Shown here: piece after piece, positions 34,002-42,876 of the stretch
Numbering within the stretch: position 1 is the stretch's first letter
Layout of the letters: each line of letters starts with the position of its first letter
NCBI RefSeq assembly: GCF_040676615.1
Contig: NZ_JBFAPI010000017.1
Coordinates: 1 to 64,000 of the forward strand
Source: Asanoa sp040676615
Lineage (GTDB): Bacteria; Actinomycetota; Actinomycetes; Mycobacteriales; Micromonosporaceae
DNA: 64,000 bases
Reading direction: 5' to 3'
Program-made: the position numbers and the translations under genes
Notes under the pieces: generated by a model
Databases searched by the model: none
Told to the model about the DNA's origin: nothing
Seen by the model: only the letters and a program-made list of their open reading frames with translations

Positions 34002-35128
34002 GCGGCCTCGTCGATCGGCAGCCGGGCGCCGACCCGGAACCCACCGCCCGCGCGTTCGCCCACGTCGATCACGCCGCCCAGGGCGGCGACGCGTTCTCGC
34101 ATCCCCAGAATGCCGTGCCCGGCTCGGGTGGGCGCGACCGGGGCGCCGTCGTCTTCGATCTCGACCTCCAGTGTTGACGGGTGGAACCGCAGCGCGACGG
34201 CGACGGTGTTCGGCCGCGCGTGCCTGAGCACGTTGGTCAGGGCCTCCTCGACGATCCGGTAGACCGACAGTTCGATGCCGCTGTCGAGGGGCCGGGCCGG
34301 CCCCTGTATCCGCAACTCGACCGGCAGCCCGGCCGTCCGGTAACCGTCGACCAACTCTTCCAGCAGCGCCAGCCCCGGCGGCGGGCGCACGTCGGCGACC
34401 TGGTCGGGACCGCGCAGCACGGCCAGGATGCGGCGCAACTCGGCGACGCTCTCCTCGGCGGTCCGCTCGACGCCGCGCAGCGTCTCGTCGGCGACCTCCG
34501 GTGCGGTGCGCATGACGTCGCGGGCACCCCGGACGCCGAGCAGCATCACGGTCACCGAGTGGGCCACGATGTCGTGCAGTTCGCGGGCGATCGAGGCCCG
34601 CTCCTGCTGTTTGGCGATCTCCCGCGCCTGGTCGCGTTCGCGTTCGAGGTGGGCGGCCCGGTCTTCGAGCGCGGCGGTGTAGCGGTGCCGGGTCTGCACG
34701 TAGGCGCCGAGCGCCCAGGCTCCGATCGCGATCGGCGGCGAACTGATCGAACCGACCTGGAGCAGGGCGGCGGTGGGCAGCAGCACGGCGAGCGAGATCC
34801 ACCGCTCGCAGAGTTGGGCCACGGTGTACATGGCCACGATCACCGGTGCGCCGCCGGGATAGCCGTGCAGCGCCACCTCGACCGCGGCCAGCGCGCCCGT
34901 GCCGGACAGCACGACCAGCGGCAGCCGGCGGCGCACGGTCAGCAGCGCGCCGGCGAGGACCGTCAGGACGATGGCGGTCGCGGTCACCCCCGGCCAGCCG
35001 TCGACGAGCACGCCGATCTCGACGCCGGTGGTGACTGCGGCCACGATCACGTCGAGTACCGCCACCCGCCTGGCCCACGTCCAGCGGACGAGGGGCAGGC
35101 GGGCGGCGGCCTGGACCAGGGTGGTCAT
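33998..35128 (-). CDS. Membrane sensor histidine kinase (DesK/NarX class)
   Basis: 376 residues. About five to six membrane helices (residues 20-145), a coiled linker (150-178), then HisKA_3 with phospho-acceptor His185 in RELHDIVAHS, and an HATPase domain (YRIVEEALTNVLRHA, DDG, GHGILGMRERV). No extracellular sensor domain, so it probably senses membrane or transporter state. It overlaps the ABC permease gene by 4 bp (ATGA) and the response regulator by 4 bp. Confidence 0.93.
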   Translation of the reverse strand: MTTLVQAAARLPLVRWTWARRVAVLDVIVAAVTTGVEIGVLVDGWPGVTATAIVLTVLAGALLTVRRRLPLVVLSGTGALAAVEVALHGYPGGAPVIVAMYTVAQLCERWISLAVLLPTAALLQVGSISSPPIAIGAWALGAYVQTRHRYTAALEDRAAHLERERDQAREIAKQQERASIARELHDIVAHSVTVMLLGVRGARDVMRTAPEVADETLRGVERTAEESVAELRRILAVLRGPDQVADVRPPPGLALLEELVDGYRTAGLPVELRIQGPARPLDSGIELSVYRIVEEALTNVLRHARPNTVAVALRFHPSTLEVEIEDDGAPVAPTRAGHGILGMRERVAALGGVIDVGERAGGGFRVGARLPIDEAA

Positions 35129-35841
35129 GCCAGGTCGCGTCGACGTTCGCTGGTCAGCGCGCCACCCGCCACGATGGTCGTCCAGGCGGCGAAGACGGCA
35201 CCGGCGGCGGTGATCGACAGCGTGGTGTCGTGGGTCATGCCCGACAGGATCGACGACGCGCCGAACGGCGTGAGGTTGGCCAGGCCCTCCCGCGCCCCGG
35301 AGATCAGCGGGAGCACCGCGAAGTTGAACACGAGCAAGACGACCACCCCGACAATTTGGTTGCGGATGAGAGCACCGATCGCGGCTCCCATGATCGCCGA
35401 CAGCACGCAGGCGGCAAGATTCGCCAGCACGACCGTGCGGATCTGTGCCACGTCGAGATCCGGCCCGGGCTGGTCGCGCAGCAGTGGCAGGCCGAGGGCC
35501 AGCGCGGCACCGATCATCACGGCACCCAACCCGAAACCCGTCACCGCGTACGCGGCCAGCCGGGCCAGCAGCACCGTCGCGCGCCCGCGCCCGGCCACCA
35601 ACGCCGCCGGTGCCGCGGTGCGGTGCCGGTGCTCGCCGGCCGCGCCGACCAGACCCCAGACCATCAGCAGGACCGGCAGGGTGGTCAACGCCTCCGCCTT
35701 CTGGCTCGCCACGCGCAGGGTTCCCGACGCCTCGGCGACGAGCACGGCGTTGAGCAGCGAAAATCCGGCCCCGCCGAACAGGAACGCATAGAAGGTACGG
35801 GTGCCCAGCGTCTTGCCGAGCTCGCCTCTCAACAGGGCCAT
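35125..35841 (-). CDS. ABC-2 type transporter permease
   Basis: 238 residues with six predicted helices and a short N-terminal cytoplasmic helix (ELGKTLGTRTFYAFL) typical of ABC-2 permeases. Pairs with the ATPase encoded 2 bp upstream. Co-transcription with a histidine kinase and regulator suggests a drug or lantibiotic exporter induced by its substrate (inference). Confidence 0.88.
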   Translation of the reverse strand: MALLRGELGKTLGTRTFYAFLFGGAGFSLLNAVLVAEASGTLRVASQKAEALTTLPVLLMVWGLVGAAGEHRHRTAAPAALVAGRGRATVLLARLAAYAVTGFGLGAVMIGAALALGLPLLRDQPGPDLDVAQIRTVVLANLAACVLSAIMGAAIGALIRNQIVGVVVLLVFNFAVLPLISGAREGLANLTPFGASSILSGMTHDTTLSITAAGAVFAAWTTIVAGGALTSERRRDLA

Positions 35842-35843
35842 GA

Positions 35844-36563
35844 CTAGTTGCCGCCCGTCAGGTTGAGGTAGGCCAGTTCGAGTGACTCGCCACGGTCTTC
35901 CAGATCGCTCAACGGGCCCTGGTGGACGACCCGGCCCTGGTCGACCACGACGACATCGTCGACCGTCCGCGCCGCCTCGCTGAGCACGTGGCTGGAGAGC
36001 AGGACCGTCCGGCCGAGCGCGGCCTGCTCCCGCAGCAGCGTGCGCAGCCAGGCGATGCCGCGGGGGTCCAGGCCGTTGACCGGCTCGTCCAGCACCAGGA
36101 TCTGCGGGTCACCCAGCAGCGCGGCCGCGAGGCCGAGCCGCTGGCGCATGCCCATCGAGTAGGTGCCCACCCGGCGGCCGGCGGCCTCGTCGAGACCGAC
36201 GATGGTGAGCACCTCGTCGACCCGGGCCCGCGGCAGGCCCGCCAACGTCGCCAGCGTGCGTAGGTGAGCACGGCCGCTGCGACCCGGATGGGCGCCGCAC
36301 GGCTCGATGTAAACCCCGACGACGCGCGCGTCCGGGATCATGGAGTCGACCGGCGTGCCGTTGACGAACGCCCGCCCGGCGGTCGGTCGGGCCAGCCCGA
36401 CGAGCATCTTCAGCGCCGTGGTCTTGCCGGCGCCATTGGGGCCGAAGAAGCCGGTGACGGCGCCGGATCGCACGGTGAAGGACAGGTCGGCCACCGCGGT
36501 GACCCGACCGTAGCGTTTGGTCAGACCGTCGGCGACCAACACCGGTGTGTGCCTGTGTGTCAT
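35844..36563 (-). CDS. ABC transporter ATP-binding protein
   Basis: 239 residues from the ATG at 36563; an open frame extends to 37040 but enters the next gene. Walker A FGPNGAGKTT, signature YSMGMRQRLG, Walker B ILVLDEPVNGLD, and a downstream H-loop in SSHVLSE. It is the nucleotide-binding subunit for the ABC-2 permease. It follows the SCO2522-like gene by 95 bp, a gap that may hold its own promoter. Confidence 0.93.
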   Translation of the reverse strand: MTHRHTPVLVADGLTKRYGRVTAVADLSFTVRSGAVTGFFGPNGAGKTTALKMLVGLARPTAGRAFVNGTPVDSMIPDARVVGVYIEPCGAHPGRSGRAHLRTLATLAGLPRARVDEVLTIVGLDEAAGRRVGTYSMGMRQRLGLAAALLGDPQILVLDEPVNGLDPRGIAWLRTLLREQAALGRTVLLSSHVLSEAARTVDDVVVVDQGRVVHQGPLSDLEDRGESLELAYLNLTGGN

Positions 36564-36658
36564 GAACCCAGGCTCGTCGCCCGGGATCTCGCGGTCATCG
36601 GTCGCCGGACGGACGTGGGTATTCGACTTAGGGCGGAAGGACCCGAGCCGGGATGGGT

Positions 36659-37609
36659 TTATTCGCCGATGAAGACGTAGTCGATGCGGTCGACCAGTTC
36701 TTTCGGCAACTCCATCTGCTCGCCGCGCATGCGGGCGAACACCTGGTCGAGCACGATCGGGTCGATGGAGACCTGGCCCAGGATCGTGCGGACCGCCAAC
36801 TCGACCTCGAGGAAGCGCGAGCCGAGCACCGAGAACGTGCGGTAGGCGCTGAACGCGGCCGCCTGCGGGTTGAGTTGGACCACCGCGGGCAGCTTGTCCC
36901 AGTCGTCGGGGAGCTCCTCGACCTGCCACGGCGTGGTCACGACCTCGCCGTTGTGCCGGAGCAGGCCCAGACGGATGAGCTGCCAGACCGCCGCGAGGAA
37001 CGGGCACGACCAGCGGCGCTGGCCGTTTTCCAGGTCCCACAGCTCGACGTCGACGAAGATCGAGTGGCGGTTGGCGGCGTTTTGCACCGGCGGGAGCCAG
37101 CCCTTTTCGGCCATCGCGGGAATCGCGACCGTGTTGGGCGAGCGTTGGCCGTTGCAGAGCCAGCCGGTCTCGGTGGTCGGCGGGCGGATGCCGTTGCTGC
37201 CCGGGACCGGATCGGTGACCAGGGCCTGCTCGACCACGCGGGCCAGCGGCACCTCGTCGGCGACGACACAGCCCGACTCGCGGGCCAGGTAGTCGATCAC
37301 GAGGCCGCTCTCTTCGGCGGCGGCGACCAGCATCGGGATCACCTCACGCGGCGTGCTGAACCGCGAGAAGTAGTCGTCGACCAGGAAGCAGGTGCTGATC
37401 CGGGGGCGGTTGCCGCCGGGCTTGGTCGCGACCGTGCGCGCGGCGGACTGGGCCCACGGCGCCACTCGGCGGAAGTGTCGCCGTAGCGACTCGATGCCGC
37501 CGGAAAACTCTTCCATGTAAAGGTGGCCGAGCTCGATCGACAGGTGCGAGAGCGCCACGCGCTCGACGCTCCGTTGAGCGACCGCCTCTTCGAATGCCAC
37601 TCCGGTCAC
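36659..37609 (-). CDS. SCO2522-family protein
   Basis: 316 residues, starting with a GTG at 37609 that overlaps the previous stop by 4 bp (GTGA), so translation is coupled to the P-loop gene. Soluble, no known catalytic motif; contains VERVALSHLSIELGHLYMEEF near the N terminus and conserved-looking Trp/Gln segments (GWLCNGQRSPN). Matches, from memory, the SCO2522 family that accompanies SCO2521 and SCO2523-2525 in actinobacteria. Last gene of the three-gene operon. Function unknown. Confidence 0.72.
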   Translation of the reverse strand: MTGVAFEEAVAQRSVERVALSHLSIELGHLYMEEFSGGIESLRRHFRRVAPWAQSAARTVATKPGGNRPRISTCFLVDDYFSRFSTPREVIPMLVAAAEESGLVIDYLARESGCVVADEVPLARVVEQALVTDPVPGSNGIRPPTTETGWLCNGQRSPNTVAIPAMAEKGWLPPVQNAANRHSIFVDVELWDLENGQRRWSCPFLAAVWQLIRLGLLRHNGEVVTTPWQVEELPDDWDKLPAVVQLNPQAAAFSAYRTFSVLGSRFLEVELAVRTILGQVSIDPIVLDQVFARMRGEQMELPKELVDRIDYVFIGE

Positions 37610-38523
37610 AGCGTCTCCCAGGCCGCATCGTCGACGATTTTCTTGGCCAACGAGTCGAACTGTTCCAGCGTCTCACGGTTCGCGATGCGCCGCGACCACA
37701 CATCGTTATCCGAAATAAGCTGTTCACGCCATTGCAGGACCGGGTCGAGCGGGATCGTGCCGAGCAGCAGGGTGCGACCCACCTTGTGGCTGCTGGCCAA
37801 CTCGGACAGATCTCGGTCCACATCGCGCAGCCAGGCGATCTGCGCCGGTCGCAGGCCCTCGAGCTCGGGCGAGTCGGGATTGACCACCGCGGTGCGGATG
37901 AACCGCAGCGCGTTGGCCAGCTCCTCCCGGTCGTGGCCCTTCTGGGTGCCGGTGTCGAGGATGCCGCGCTCGCCGTAGACGAGGCCGGCGGCGGCGAGCA
38001 CGTGCTGGCGGGTCCAGCGGTGGAAGACCAACCAGCGGGTGCGGATGCTGCGCAGCGCCTCGGTCGCCGTCGCGGCGAGCACCATCTCGGTCGCGTAGGA
38101 ACGCCCGGCGCTGAGGTCGACCAGGCAGAGGTCGAACTCCTCTTCGAGGTGCAGGAACAGCCGGGCGCAGCGTTCGGTGTTTTCCTTCGTGATCGGGAAC
38201 TCGCCGCCGCCGCTGTCGCCGGGGAAGAGCACCAGCCGGCCGGCGCCGGGCGGGCGGCTGCGCAGGCTGGACCGGTCGGACTCCTGCCAGATCTCGACCC
38301 GGGTCGGGTCGGCGACCATGCCGTGCAGGTAGGAGTGCAGGCCGCCCTGCGTGGTGCCGTGCAGCGCGCTGGGCACGTTGAAGATCGCGCCGGAGGTGGG
38401 CGAGCCGAAGTCGAAGTCGAGGTAGCAGACGTCGCTGCCCTGCAGAGCGCTCCGGTAGAGGATGTTGCTGCTTGTGACGGAGCGCCCGGTGCCGCCCTTG
38501 TCGGACGTAGCGAAGATCAACAT
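37606..38523 (-). CDS. SCO2523-family variant P-loop NTPase (ParA/MinD-like)
   Basis: 305 residues. The N terminus reads SDKGGTGRSVTSSN, a ParA/MinD-type deviant P-loop in which the signature Lys9 is kept but the usual Walker A Lys is Arg14 (GRS instead of GKS/T). A DFDFGSPTSG segment and LCLVDLSAGRSY stand for the other nucleotide-binding motifs. Nucleotide hydrolysis may be weak or absent. Starts 3 bp after the SCO2524-like stop. ParA-like proteins often localise or gate partner complexes; here it probably acts with the SCO2522- and SCO2524-like proteins. Confidence 0.78.
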   Translation of the reverse strand: MLIFATSDKGGTGRSVTSSNILYRSALQGSDVCYLDFDFGSPTSGAIFNVPSALHGTTQGGLHSYLHGMVADPTRVEIWQESDRSSLRSRPPGAGRLVLFPGDSGGGEFPITKENTERCARLFLHLEEEFDLCLVDLSAGRSYATEMVLAATATEALRSIRTRWLVFHRWTRQHVLAAAGLVYGERGILDTGTQKGHDREELANALRFIRTAVVNPDSPELEGLRPAQIAWLRDVDRDLSELASSHKVGRTLLLGTIPLDPVLQWREQLISDNDVWSRRIANRETLEQFDSLAKKIVDDAAWETL

Positions 38524-38526
38524 TGG

Positions 38527-40371
38527 TCAGCCCGCCTCGGTGACATCGCGGCGCGCGGCGGCCAACTCGTCGAGGGACATGAGCACCTGGGCGGCCAGAG
38601 TGGCCGCGGTGCCGGGACGCTCGGGCAGGATCTCGCGGGCCCGGGACAGGTGGATCTGGGCGACCTTGAGCGTCTCGCGCATCCGCGGGCCGGCGTCGCC
38701 GGCGCCCGAGAGCAGCTCCATGTCGTAGAGGTGCTCGGCCTCGGTGAGCAGGTCGAACGCGTAGTTGCCGAGCCGCGGGCTGCGCAATGGTGCGCGGTTG
38801 AGCATGTTGGCCGTGGTTACCAGGCCTTGCACGACCCGTTGGGTGTAGTACCACGAGGGCTTGTCATAGCGGGTGGTCAGCTGGCCGAAGACCGCCGTGG
38901 GCTGGTCCCACAGGTTGCGGCCGGAGCCCTTGTCGAGCCGGCGCTGGTTGAGGTGGTCCCAGGTGCGGTCGGCCAGCTCGAGCAGGCGCGAGCGGCCCTC
39001 GGCGTCATTGATCAGCCCACCGATCACCGTGGTGCGCTGGAAGAGCAGGGCGGCGAACTCGGAAACCGTCCACAGCAGCCGGGGCTCGCCGGCGTCTTCG
39101 CTGCCGACCAGCGGCACCAGCACGCCCGGCGCGTGCAGCGACAGGGCCGGGTCGGTGTCGAACGGCCGGCGGGTGATCCGGGCGCGGTTGGCCAACTCGA
39201 TCAGCACGGTGCCGATCCGGCCCAACTCGACGTCGGTGCCGCGTTCCTGGATCAGGCCCTTCACGGCCAGCGAGGTGACCAGGAGCGTGTAGTAGTCGGA
39301 CGCGTCCTCGTCAGTGGTGCGCCAGGGAATGTCTTCGACCGGCCAGCGCTGGCCGGCGCCGAAGGTCGCCATCGTCGACCAGTAGGAGCGGGTCAGTTCC
39401 CACCGCAGCTGGAGAGCACGGGAGAGTCGCTGCTGCTCCTCGTTGAGCAGACCGAGAACGCGGGTCCGTTCCGAGAAGAGGTCTTCGATCGCGTCGACCG
39501 CGATGACGGTGAAGTAGAGGTAGGGCGCGTCCTGCGCGAAGCCCTTGGGCTGCTGCCCGACCGGCTCGTCGGTCTCGATCGGCGGTGCGCCGTTGACGAT
39601 GCCCCAGGACCAGCCGACCTCGAAGAGGCGGTCGGGACTGTCGATGTCGCCGACCTGGCCGGAACCGATCAGGACCTCGCGGAAGCTGGCGATGGTCTCA
39701 CGCAGGTCGCGCCTTATCGCGCTGACGACCTGCCGCTGCGGCAGGTTCTCCTGGTTGATCATGGTGACCAGCGCTTGGCCGTAGGCCGAGTCGACGTCGA
39801 AGACGTTGACCGTGAAGCTGCGCAGCAGGCCGACCATCGCGGCGCTGAGCCGGTTGCTGGCCAGGATCTCCAGGGACTCGATCTCCTTGCGGTTCTCCTC
39901 GCGGCTCGCGACCGAGCGGAGCACCTTGAGGAAACCGAGGGTCGACAGCGACAGCGTGACGGACATCGCGAACGAGTCGACGATGTCGAGCCTGAGCTGC
40001 TCTTTGGAGGGCTGGGCCGGGCCGCCGGAGCTGAAGTAGGACGAGCCGGAGAAGATCGGCGTCCCGTCGGGCTCGCTGTAGCGCTCGTAGTAGTCGCGGA
40101 GGATCCCGATCAGCGTCTTGGGGATCTCGGTCGCGTTGCCGAGCGGCCGGAGCGCCCGGATCATGTCTTCGGACGTCTCGTCCGGACGGTCCAGTTTGAA
40201 CGACTCGATCTTGGTTGCCGGCATCAGGATGCAGAGCAACTGCTCGGCATCACCGATCGAGTTGGGGGCGTCACGCCCGCCGAAGCGCCACCGCTTTTCC
40301 CGCTCTGACCAGGACGAACGCACTGTCGCGTTCCAGATCTCCAGCAGCTGTTGACGAGGCTGCATCCTCAT
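38527..40371 (-). CDS. SCO2524-family protein
   Basis: 614 residues from the ATG at 40371 (a second ATG lies two codons in). Largely helical and soluble; no signal peptide, membrane helix or recognised catalytic motif. Repeated helix-rich segments and length match the SCO2524 family, found with SCO2521-2523 homologues. First gene of the operon; a perfect 8-bp-arm palindrome lies 72 bp upstream. Could be a scaffold for the P-loop protein; this is inference. Confidence 0.7.
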   Translation of the reverse strand: MRMQPRQQLLEIWNATVRSSWSEREKRWRFGGRDAPNSIGDAEQLLCILMPATKIESFKLDRPDETSEDMIRALRPLGNATEIPKTLIGILRDYYERYSEPDGTPIFSGSSYFSSGGPAQPSKEQLRLDIVDSFAMSVTLSLSTLGFLKVLRSVASREENRKEIESLEILASNRLSAAMVGLLRSFTVNVFDVDSAYGQALVTMINQENLPQRQVVSAIRRDLRETIASFREVLIGSGQVGDIDSPDRLFEVGWSWGIVNGAPPIETDEPVGQQPKGFAQDAPYLYFTVIAVDAIEDLFSERTRVLGLLNEEQQRLSRALQLRWELTRSYWSTMATFGAGQRWPVEDIPWRTTDEDASDYYTLLVTSLAVKGLIQERGTDVELGRIGTVLIELANRARITRRPFDTDPALSLHAPGVLVPLVGSEDAGEPRLLWTVSEFAALLFQRTTVIGGLINDAEGRSRLLELADRTWDHLNQRRLDKGSGRNLWDQPTAVFGQLTTRYDKPSWYYTQRVVQGLVTTANMLNRAPLRSPRLGNYAFDLLTEAEHLYDMELLSGAGDAGPRMRETLKVAQIHLSRAREILPERPGTAATLAAQVLMSLDELAAARRDVTEAG

Positions 40372-40442
40372 CTGTCGCGCACCACCATCCGCCGCCTGAC
40401 TCCACTGACGCTAGCTAGCAACCCGAGGAACACTGTGGACGA

Positions 40443-40462
40443 CTGACGAGATTGCTCGTCAG
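40443..40462. promoter_or_regulatory. Palindrome upstream of the SCO2524-like operon
   Basis: CTGACGAG-ATTG-CTCGTCAG, a perfect 8-bp-arm inverted repeat with a 4-nt centre, 72 bp from the first start codon of the operon. Position and symmetry suit a repressor site; it could also form a hairpin. No matching regulator gene is adjacent. Confidence 0.5.
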
Positions 40463-40593
40463 CACCTCATTCGTCCGCTTCACTCAATGATGGACCACAG
40501 GTCAAGGCCGCCGAAAGCCCCGTGCCGTGCCGTCTGCGCCGGCGGTCTTCACCTGCGTAAACGCCGCCGGTTCGGGCCGGTGACGCGAAACCG

Positions 40594-40625
40594 GGCCCGA
40601 TCCCTTGGGGGATCGGGCCTTCTTG
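40594..40625 (+). terminator. Rho-independent terminator with no obvious gene before it
   Basis: Perfect 11-bp arms GGCCCGATCCC (40594-40604) and its complement (40609-40619) with a TTGG loop and following TTCTT. Orientation points to a plus-strand transcript, but no gene or known RNA is seen in the preceding 130 bp. Confidence 0.7.
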
Positions 40626-40908
40626 ATCATCGACTGTGGCCTGACCCGATCGCAAGATCCACTATGGGCAGACGTCCGGACGGTCGAGCACGGGTGGCCG
40701 AACGGATGGTTTGGCAACCCCCTCGACAGATCCCGGACAGTGTCAGTTTCTGATCGGGGTAAATGCCCCATTTTCAATGGCTATCGTGATGCGTCTATGT
40801 CATTGACGACGATCTAGACCTATTCACGACCTTGGACGGCTGGATAGCGTCGCTGATAGCCATCGATGGGCCGGGCGCAGGGGCCCGGGCCGCAAGGGGG
40901 AGGGGCTC

Positions 40909-42834
40909 ATGCGTCGAACAATCGCGCTGTTGGCCGGAACGGCGCTGGTAGCAGCGATGCTGCCAGCGGCGGTCGCGACAGCCGACCCGAAGAACGACCC
41001 GGGGCTGAGCAGCACCGACCGCGCCACGCTCGCCGCGGGCGGACAGGTCGCCGCGAAGGCACCGGCCGGCAAGACACCGGCCGGCGTCAATCCGTATCTG
41101 GCACTCGTACCCGATCCGACGAAGATCGATTATGCCGCTTGGCGGCAGGCCGCCGAGAAGCAGAGCCTTGCCCGCGAACAGAAGCGGGCGCTGCGCAAAG
41201 TCGTCGCCGCGTCGCCGATCCTGGTCGACGAGGACGAACTCGACGGCAGCCAGGGCGGCAACGACTCGCCGGCCCTCGCCCAGCCCGTGCCCGGCTTCGG
41301 CACCAGGGCCAAGCAGAACCCGAAGGCACGGATCCTCGGTTCGCTCGACAACGAGGTGGTCTCCCGCACCGCGGTGACGCCCAAGGCCGAAGACGACGGC
41401 GCGATCCCCCTGGCCGCCGACACGGGCATCCAGGGCCTGCGCAACGGCATCAGCGTGACCAGCACGATCGGAGACGGACCACACGGCTCGGCCGCCGGCG
41501 ACACCGGCGACTTCGACTTCTACAAGGTGAGTGTCACGGGGGTCGGCGAGACCTTGACCGCCGACATCGACACCCCGGTCGGGCTGCTCGACTCGATGCT
41601 CGCCCTCTACGACGCCGAGGGCGACGAGGTCGCGTTCAACGACGACGCCGGCGGGCTCGACAGCCTGCTCACCTTCACGTTCACCGAGACCGGCGACTAC
41701 TACCTAGCCGTCACCGGATACAACGTGCTGCCGGCCGACCCGTTCGACCCGGCCAGCGGCGACGGCGCCGGCAGCGAGGGTGCCTACAACCTGCTGCTCG
41801 ATGTGGCCCGGGCCGACGTCGACTACTACGCCGTGCAGTTGCGCAAGGGCGACGTGCTGGGCACCTCGGTGACCGGTTCACCGGCCCGCATCACCATCTA
41901 CGACACCGCCGGCCGCGAGGTGCACGGCTCCGACCAGGACGCCACCTTCATCTACCCGCCGAACAGCCCGTTGCCCGGTGGCGGCAACGCGGTCAGCGAA
42001 CACGTCGCCGACGAAGACGGCCTGCACTACGTGGCCGTCAGCAACGGCAGCGGCGACTACGACATCACCGTCGAGGCCTACCGGCCCAACCTCGAAGGCG
42101 ACAAGATCACCCAGACGATCTTCATCGACTTCAACGGCCAGCGCCTCAACACCGCGATCTTCGGTGGCCCGGGCGTCGTGACGCTCAGCCCGCTGCGCTC
42201 CTTCCTCGGGCGGTGGGGCCTGACCACGGCCGACGAGAACAAGCTGATCGACGGCATCGTCGCCGAGGTCACCGAGAACGTGAAGCAGGACCTGGCGCAG
42301 AGCGGGCTCAACGACAAGTTCCGGCTGAGGATCCTCAACAGCCGCGACGACGCCGACCCGTTCGGTGAGGTCAACGTCAGCCGGTTGATCGTCGGCGGCA
42401 CCATCGCCGAGTCCGGCGTCGACACCATCGGCATCTCGCAGTCGATCGACCCGGGCAACTTCGACACGCAGGAGACCGCGCTCATCCTGCTCGACGTGCT
42501 CAGCGGCCCGGCGACCGACGACGCGTCGCTCAACTTCTACCTCACGCCCGCCAGCAACAAGATCGGCTTCATCTCGCAGGCGGTCGGCAACGTGACGTCG
42601 CACGAGGCCGGGCACTTCTTCGGCAACTGGCACGTCGACCAGTTCAACGACACCCTCAACCTGATGGACCAGGGCGGCAACTTCCCGCTGCTCTACGGTG
42701 TCGGCGACGACGGCATCGGCGGCACCGCCGACGACCCGGACGTCGACTTCGGTGAAGACGAGTTCAATCCGAGCGAGGGCTTCACCGGCACCGAAGACAC
42801 CCGGGGCCGGGTCGCGACGGTCCTGACCCGCTGA
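40909..42834 (+). CDS. Secreted metzincin-like zinc protease with pre-peptidase domains
   Basis: 641 residues. Signal peptide about 1-26 (ATADPK follows). Two beta-sandwich regions with the pre-peptidase C-terminal type pattern (GDFDFYKVSVTGVGETLTADI and DVDYYAVQLRKGDVLG, about 200-300 and 303-390). Then a catalytic part with HEAGHFFGNWH: His565, Glu566, His569, His575 fit HExxHxxGxxH, and Met586 in LNLMDQ fits the Met-turn. A GGGAGGGG ribosome site precedes the ATG. Unusually, the domains precede the protease. Acts outside the cell; target unknown. Confidence 0.85.
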   Translation: MRRTIALLAGTALVAAMLPAAVATADPKNDPGLSSTDRATLAAGGQVAAKAPAGKTPAGVNPYLALVPDPTKIDYAAWRQAAEKQSLAREQKRALRKVVAASPILVDEDELDGSQGGNDSPALAQPVPGFGTRAKQNPKARILGSLDNEVVSRTAVTPKAEDDGAIPLAADTGIQGLRNGISVTSTIGDGPHGSAAGDTGDFDFYKVSVTGVGETLTADIDTPVGLLDSMLALYDAEGDEVAFNDDAGGLDSLLTFTFTETGDYYLAVTGYNVLPADPFDPASGDGAGSEGAYNLLLDVARADVDYYAVQLRKGDVLGTSVTGSPARITIYDTAGREVHGSDQDATFIYPPNSPLPGGGNAVSEHVADEDGLHYVAVSNGSGDYDITVEAYRPNLEGDKITQTIFIDFNGQRLNTAIFGGPGVVTLSPLRSFLGRWGLTTADENKLIDGIVAEVTENVKQDLAQSGLNDKFRLRILNSRDDADPFGEVNVSRLIVGGTIAESGVDTIGISQSIDPGNFDTQETALILLDVLSGPATDDASLNFYLTPASNKIGFISQAVGNVTSHEAGHFFGNWHVDQFNDTLNLMDQGGNFPLLYGVGDDGIGGTADDPDVDFGEDEFNPSEGFTGTEDTRGRVATVLTR

Positions 42835-42839
42835 TCGCG

Positions 42840-42876
42840 TGACGGGAAGGGTCGGCAGCCCCGGCCCTTCCCGTCA
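42840..42876. terminator. Bidirectional terminator between protease and response regulator
   Basis: Perfect 12-bp arms TGACGGGAAGGG (42840-42851) and 42865-42876 with a 13-nt loop. It fills the gap between convergent stops and overlaps the response regulator stop codon. Confidence 0.75.

Larger units (their letters stand above)
40372..40908. other. 537-bp intergenic region
   Basis: Separates the SCO2524-like operon (minus) from the secreted protease (plus). Contains the 40443-40462 palindrome, the 40594-40625 terminator, a small GGGG/CCCC stem at 40755-40768, and a TTGACG hexamer at 40802-40807 that could be a -35 element for the protease. Composition is less GC-rich toward 40740-40850. No convincing coding sequence. 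Confidence 0.5.

Noticed and set aside
37594..40308. Long plus-strand frame opposite the SCO2523/2524-like genes
   Set aside because: Low-complexity translation without motifs; the minus strand shows coupled genes with family patterns.
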